DNA from: Planococcus sp. (in: firmicutes)
GTDB lineage: Bacteria; Bacillota; Bacilli; Bacillales_A; Planococcaceae
DNA: 7,764 nucleotides
Reading direction: 5' to 3'
NCBI GenBank assembly: GCA_030147455.1
Contig: JASKZU010000205.1
Span: 1-7,764, forward strand
Both the position numbers and the translations under genes were made by a program. Positions 5,173 through 7,764 of this stretch are shown here, piece after piece. Position 1 is the stretch's first letter. Each line of letters begins with the position of its first letter. The notes below the pieces were generated by a model. That model ran no database searches. It was not told where the DNA came from and worked only from the letters and a program-made list of their open reading frames with translations.

Positions 5173-6030
5173 ATGCAGACGTTTCAATTTCACGACATGA
5201 AATTAACTTGGCTAGACGGTGGCACGACTTGGCTCGACGGGGGGACAATGTTCGGTGTAGTGCCGAAAGTTGTCTGGTCCAAACGTTATCCGCCCAACGG
5301 CGAAAACCAAATTGAACTTCCAACCCATCCAATTTTAGTGCAGATGGATGGGCGCAACCTGCTGGTTGACAGCGGCCTTGGAAATGGCAAATTGACCGAT
5401 CGCCAAAAACGCAACTTAGGGGTCTCAGCTGAATCCCGTATCGAAGAACAGTTGGAAGAGCTTGGCTTATCGGCAGATAAAATTGATGCTGTATTGATGA
5501 CGCATTTGCACGGAGATCATGCAGCGGGGCTTACGAAAAAACAGGGAGATACGTATGTTTCCGCTTTTCCGAATGCCAAAATTTACGTATCAGCAATCGA
5601 ATGGGATGAAATGCAGCACCCGAACATCCGCTCACGCAATACGTATTGGAAAGAAAACTGGGAGCCGGTTCAAAGCCAAGTAGAAACGTTCGACGGTGAG
5701 CTTGCTGTTTGTGACGAGATCACGATGATTCATACAGGAGGCCATTCAAATGGCCACAGTGTTATCAAATTCGAGCAAAACGGCGAGACGGTTCTGCATA
5801 TGGGCGATATCATGCCGACGCATGCCCATCAAAATCCTTTGTGGGTGCTGGCGTTCGACGATTATCCGATGGATTCGATCCGGGCTAAAGACCGCCTTAT
5901 GAAAGAAGCATTAAGCGGAAATTATTATTTCAGCTTCTACCATGATGCTTTTTACCGCCTGCTGAAGTGGAACAGCGACGGCAAAGAAATAATTGAATCT
6001 GTTGTTTACAAAGAAAAGATCAGCAATTAA
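5173..6030 (+). CDS. ytnP: YtnP-type metallo-beta-lactamase-fold quorum-quenching lactonase
   Basis: This 285-residue cytoplasmic metallohydrolase is close to B. subtilis YtnP (about 281), which is reported to degrade lactone signals and to interfere with Streptomyces development. The dinuclear metal site is complete: MTHLHGDHAAG gives His111, His113, Asp115 and His116; GGHSNGH gives His191; HMGDIMP gives Asp212; FYHDAFYR gives His257. Other YtnP landmarks are MFGVVPKVVWSKRYP (26-40), EWDEMQHPNIRSRNTYWKENW (143-163) and MPTHAHQNPLWV. The N-terminus contains a tandem heptad, TWLDGGT twice (residues 12-25). The gene follows trmB by 20 bases and ends at a bidirectional terminator. Substrate range (acyl-homoserine lactone or another lactone) is not determined by sequence alone. 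Confidence 0.92.
   Translation: MQTFQFHDMKLTWLDGGTTWLDGGTMFGVVPKVVWSKRYPPNGENQIELPTHPILVQMDGRNLLVDSGLGNGKLTDRQKRNLGVSAESRIEEQLEELGLSADKIDAVLMTHLHGDHAAGLTKKQGDTYVSAFPNAKIYVSAIEWDEMQHPNIRSRNTYWKENWEPVQSQVETFDGELAVCDEITMIHTGGHSNGHSVIKFEQNGETVLHMGDIMPTHAHQNPLWVLAFDDYPMDSIRAKDRLMKEALSGNYYFSFYHDAFYRLLKWNSDGKEIIESVVYKEKISN
5206..5247 (+). repeat. Tandem 21-base duplication inside ytnP
   Basis: Two adjacent 21-base units (5206-5226 and 5227-5247) agree at 17 of 21 positions. Both encode TWLDGGT in frame. The recalled B. subtilis YtnP has the same length here but divergent halves (TWLNGGV then THMDGGA), so the repeat is an old motif that is unusually uniform here and not a fresh insertion. Confidence 0.75.
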
Positions 6031-6031
6031 T

Positions 6032-6067
6032 AGAAAACGGCCTGCGAATTTTCGCAGGCCGTTTTCT
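6032..6067. terminator. Bidirectional intrinsic terminator between ytnP and ytzB
   Basis: Bases 6032-6048 and 6051-6067 form a perfect 17-bp inverted repeat with core ACGGCCTGCGAA/TTCGCAGGCCGT. The innermost pairs probably stay open to form a 4-6 base loop. TTTTCT on the right arm serves ytnP, and the complement of AGAAAA on the left arm serves the minus-strand gene. It starts 2 bases after the ytnP stop. Confidence 0.9.
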
Positions 6068-6080
6068 GTATAGACAAACA

Positions 6081-6395
6081 TCAAGATTTGCTGACTTCCA
6101 CTATTGCTCCGGTATAAGCGTCAGCCAAAAACTCGAATTGCTCGAGCTCGTCATTCTGGTGCCGCGTGATGCCGCCTTTGTAAACTTCCGTCGTAACTGC
6201 GTGCTGTTTGTAAGGCTCGGTTTTCATGAAAATCCATGAGCCGTCGATTGGCCCTTCTTCTTTAAATGATTGTTTGACTTTCTTTAATACGTCATCGGCT
6301 GGATAAAGCGTTTGTTTGCGGTCCATTACTTCTTTCGCCACATAGGCTGCTGTTGCTCCAGCAGCAAATCCTATAAGTAAATCGCGTTTTTTCAT
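6081..6395 (-). CDS. ytzB: Small membrane-anchored PepSY-domain protein (YtzB-like)
   Basis: This 104-residue protein has a basic N-terminus (MKKRD) followed by a Gly/Ala-rich hydrophobic stretch, residues about 6-20 (LLIGFAAGATAAYVA). That stretch is likely an uncleaved signal anchor; no lipobox Cys is present. Residues about 35-104 read as a PepSY-like domain: VLKKVKQSFKEEGPIDGSWIFM, then a TTEVYKGGITRH strand and the closing FLADAYTGAIVEVSKS, where D-x-x-T-G is the usual PepSY turn. PepSY domains are thought to inhibit or chaperone peptidases, or act at the cell envelope, but no function is established here. The ATG at 6395 has an excellent site, AAAGGAGGGG (6410-6401), 5 bases away. It sits on the strand opposite to all neighbours between ytnP and the M42 peptidase, as recalled for B. 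subtilis ytzB. Confidence 0.8.
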   Translation of the reverse strand: MKKRDLLIGFAAGATAAYVAKEVMDRKQTLYPADDVLKKVKQSFKEEGPIDGSWIFMKTEPYKQHAVTTEVYKGGITRHQNDELEQFEFLADAYTGAIVEVSKS

Positions 6396-6423
6396 GAAAG
6401 CCCCTCCTTTGCATTGTAGCTAA

Positions 6424-6432
6424 ATTGTAACA
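6424..6432 (-). promoter_or_regulatory. Candidate extended -10 promoter of ytzB
   Basis: On the minus strand, bases 6432-6424 read TGTTACAAT, an extended -10 element (TG-N-TACAAT). No good -35 box is visible at 16-18 bases, which extended -10 promoters tolerate. The transcript would start near 6417, shortly before the ribosome site at 6410-6401. A second minus-strand TACAAT at 6418-6413 is too close to the ribosome site. Confidence 0.45.
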
Positions 6433-6570
6433 TAAAGCCTGAAAGCCACATACCAATCACTGCTTGACGTTATTTATTTCGGTTATCGAACTACCAGCGG
6501 TGGCATTGGCAGACAAAAAGCTCTAAACTGAAGAAGAGCAAAAATTAGTGTAAATCGAGGGGGACTTATC

Positions 6571-7644
6571 ATGAATCATGAAACACAGGAATTGTTTAAA
6601 ACGTTAACGGAACTTCCCGGTGCACCGGGCAATGAACATGCCGTGCGCAAGTTTATGCGCAGCGAGCTTGAAAAATACTCGGACCGGTTGATTCAGGATA
6701 ACCTTGGCAGCGTATTCGGCGTGAAAGACGGAGCACAGGGCGGCCCGCGTGTTATGGTTGCAGGGCATATGGATGAAGTCGGCTTTATGGTGACGCAAAT
6801 TACCGATAACGGCATGCTGCGCTTTCAACCGCTTGGCGGATGGTGGAATCAAGTCATGCTGGCAACCCGTGTAGACGTTGTCGCAGGCGAACGTGTGATT
6901 CCCGGAGTGGTTGGTTCTATTCCTCCTCATTTACTGGATGAAGAAACGCGGAAAAAACCGATGGATATTAAAAATATGTTGATCGACGTCGGGGCGGACG
7001 ACCGAGAAGATGTTTTATCGATGGGCATCCGGCCCGGGCAGCAAATCGTCCCTTTCAGCCCGTTTACGCCAATGGCCAATGACAAGAAAATTATGGCCAA
7101 GGCATGGGACAACCGATATGGTTGCGGATTGGCAATTGAGTTGATGAAAGAACTGCAAGGGGAAACGCTTCCGAACCAATTGTTCTCAGGTGCGACCGTC
7201 ATGGAAGAAGTCGGCCTCCGCGGAGCACAGACAGCGGCCAATTTAATTCAACCGGATCTTTTCTTCGCATTGGATGCCAGCCCTGCAAACGATGCGACAG
7301 GCGACAAAAATGAATTTGGCCAATTGGGCAAAGGCACGCTGCTCCGCATACTCGACCGCAGTATGGTTACGCACCGCGGCATGCGCGAATTTGTTTTGGA
7401 TACGGCAGAGACGCACAATATCCCGTATCAATATTTCATTTCACAAGGCGGCACGGATGCAGGAAGGGTTCATACAGCCAATGAAGGCATTCCAAGTTCA
7501 GTAATCGGCATTTGTTCGCGTTATATTCATACATCCGCTTCTGTCATTCATACGGACGACTATGCTGCAGCAAAAGAGCTTTTAGTAAAGCTTGTCAAAA
7601 CATGCGATGGAGCAACGCTTGATACAATTCGGCAAAATGCATGA
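6571..7644 (+). CDS. ytoP: M42 family glutamyl/deblocking aminopeptidase (YtoP-like)
   Basis: This 357-residue cytoplasmic dinuclear-metal aminopeptidase belongs to the PepA/TET-type M42 group, which forms large homo-oligomers and trims N-terminal residues from peptides. Seen in order: AGHMDEVGF (His66 ligand, Asp68), AWDNRYGCG (bridging Asp180), VMEEVGLRGAQ (Glu212 base, Glu213 ligand), ALDASPA (Asp235 ligand) and SRYIHTSASVIH (His320 ligand). These are the full catalytic set. The intervening 75-165 region is the dimerisation/PDZ-like insert of the family. The ATG at 6571 follows GAGGGGG by 7 bases. Length equals that recalled for B. subtilis YtoP. It appears monocistronic or leads a short operon, with a terminator 5 bases downstream. 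The promoter is not clear in the 175-base upstream region. Confidence 0.93.
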   Translation: MNHETQELFKTLTELPGAPGNEHAVRKFMRSELEKYSDRLIQDNLGSVFGVKDGAQGGPRVMVAGHMDEVGFMVTQITDNGMLRFQPLGGWWNQVMLATRVDVVAGERVIPGVVGSIPPHLLDEETRKKPMDIKNMLIDVGADDREDVLSMGIRPGQQIVPFSPFTPMANDKKIMAKAWDNRYGCGLAIELMKELQGETLPNQLFSGATVMEEVGLRGAQTAANLIQPDLFFALDASPANDATGDKNEFGQLGKGTLLRILDRSMVTHRGMREFVLDTAETHNIPYQYFISQGGTDAGRVHTANEGIPSSVIGICSRYIHTSASVIHTDDYAAAKELLVKLVKTCDGATLDTIRQNA

Positions 7645-7648
7645 TTCT

Positions 7649-7670
7649 AAACGGCCCCCGGGCCGTTTTT
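7649..7670 (+). terminator. Intrinsic terminator after the M42 aminopeptidase
   Basis: AAACGGCC (7649-7656) pairs with GGCCGTTT (7661-7668) around a 4-base CCCG loop, followed by a T run ending at 7670. It begins 4 bases after the stop codon. Confidence 0.85.
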
Positions 7671-7719
7671 GCATACAAGGAAGCATCCAGAAACTAGCTG
7701 TTAGAAAGGAAGGCATATT

Positions 7720-7764
7720 ATGAAGATTTGTGTTGCCTCGAACAACCAGGCAAAAATCGATGCA
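7720..7764 (+). CDS. Start of a probable DUF84/ITPase-like nucleoside-triphosphatase (partial)
   Basis: Fifteen codons are present before the window ends: MKICVASNNQAKIDA. The ATG at 7720 follows AAAGGAAGG (7705-7713) by 6 bases. The pattern beta-strand, then S-N-N-x-x-K, then an acidic helix start is the nucleotide-binding N-terminus shared by ITPase-fold house-cleaning NTPases. The K-I-D-A ending fits the DUF84 (YjjX-like inosine/xanthosine triphosphatase) branch better than RdgB, which usually reads K-x-K-E-F. With so few residues this is tentative. No promoter is visible in the 50 bases after the preceding terminator. Confidence 0.5.
   Translation, partial: MKICVASNNQAKIDA

Noticed and set aside
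6521..6540. GCTCT/AGAGC hairpin upstream of the M42 aminopeptidase
   Set aside because: A five-base stem with a 10-base loop is expected by chance, and no riboswitch or T-box signature surrounds it.
1..7764. Search for a novel defence, mobile, toxin-antitoxin, CRISPR or secondary-metabolite system
   Set aside because: Nearly every frame is assigned to a known Bacillales family in a compact order. No transposase, integrase, att-like direct repeat, spacer array or unassigned multi-gene cassette is visible, and base composition looks even by eye.

Overview
The window reads as ordinary chromosomal housekeeping DNA from a Firmicute of the order Bacillales. Family Planococcaceae (Planococcus, Sporosarcina, Lysinibacillus and relatives) is the best guess. 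The basis is strong AAGGAGG-type ribosome sites, compact gene spacing with U-tailed hairpin terminators, and proteins that look like Bacillus/Lysinibacillus orthologues from memory; for example, the D-amino acid aminotransferase keeps the active-site spacing of the Bacillus/Lysinibacillus enzymes. Nearly every gene has a counterpart that I recall under a 'yt' name in Bacillus subtilis (ytzG, ytzE, ytjP, ytlP, ytlR, ytmQ, ytnP, ytzB, ytoP), which points to a conserved neighbourhood. I could not run a database search, so the taxon and synteny are inference.

Layout. Bases 1-137 hold the last 44 codons of an RsuA-type 16S rRNA pseudouridine synthase. It converges on a tiny minus-strand helix-turn-helix gene (ytzE-like, 388 to 167), and the two share a perfect 20-bp bidirectional terminator. 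A roughly 300-base gene-free stretch (389-689) holds a pepV promoter candidate and an operator-like palindrome. Next comes a pepV-dat pair (690-2931): an M20 metallodipeptidase and a D-amino acid aminotransferase, 22 bases apart, closed by a hairpin.

Then follow four close-packed plus-strand genes (3010-6030): thpR (2H-fold RNA ligase/cyclic phosphodiesterase), a diacylglycerol-kinase-like lipid kinase, trmB (tRNA m7G46 methyltransferase, overlapping the kinase by 17 bases) and ytnP (metallo-beta-lactamase-fold quorum-quenching lactonase). A second bidirectional terminator separates ytnP from a minus-strand PepSY-domain membrane protein (ytzB-like, 6395 to 6081). A 175-base divergent intergenic region leads to an M42 aminopeptidase (ytoP-like, 6571-7644) with its own terminator. 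The first 15 codons of another gene, probably a DUF84/ITPase-like NTPase, run off the end.

How the genes fit together. PepV and M42 aminopeptidase contribute to intracellular peptide turnover. Dat interconverts D-Ala and D-Glu for the cell wall, RsuA and TrmB modify rRNA and tRNA, ThpR acts on RNA ends, the lipid kinase recycles lipid alcohols, and YtnP degrades lactone-type signals. No mobile element, tRNA, rRNA, CRISPR array, toxin-antitoxin pair or defence cassette is visible, and I found no undescribed system. The items worth a second look are small: start-site choices, palindromes, a missing Shine-Dalgarno site, an active-site substitution and an internal repeat.
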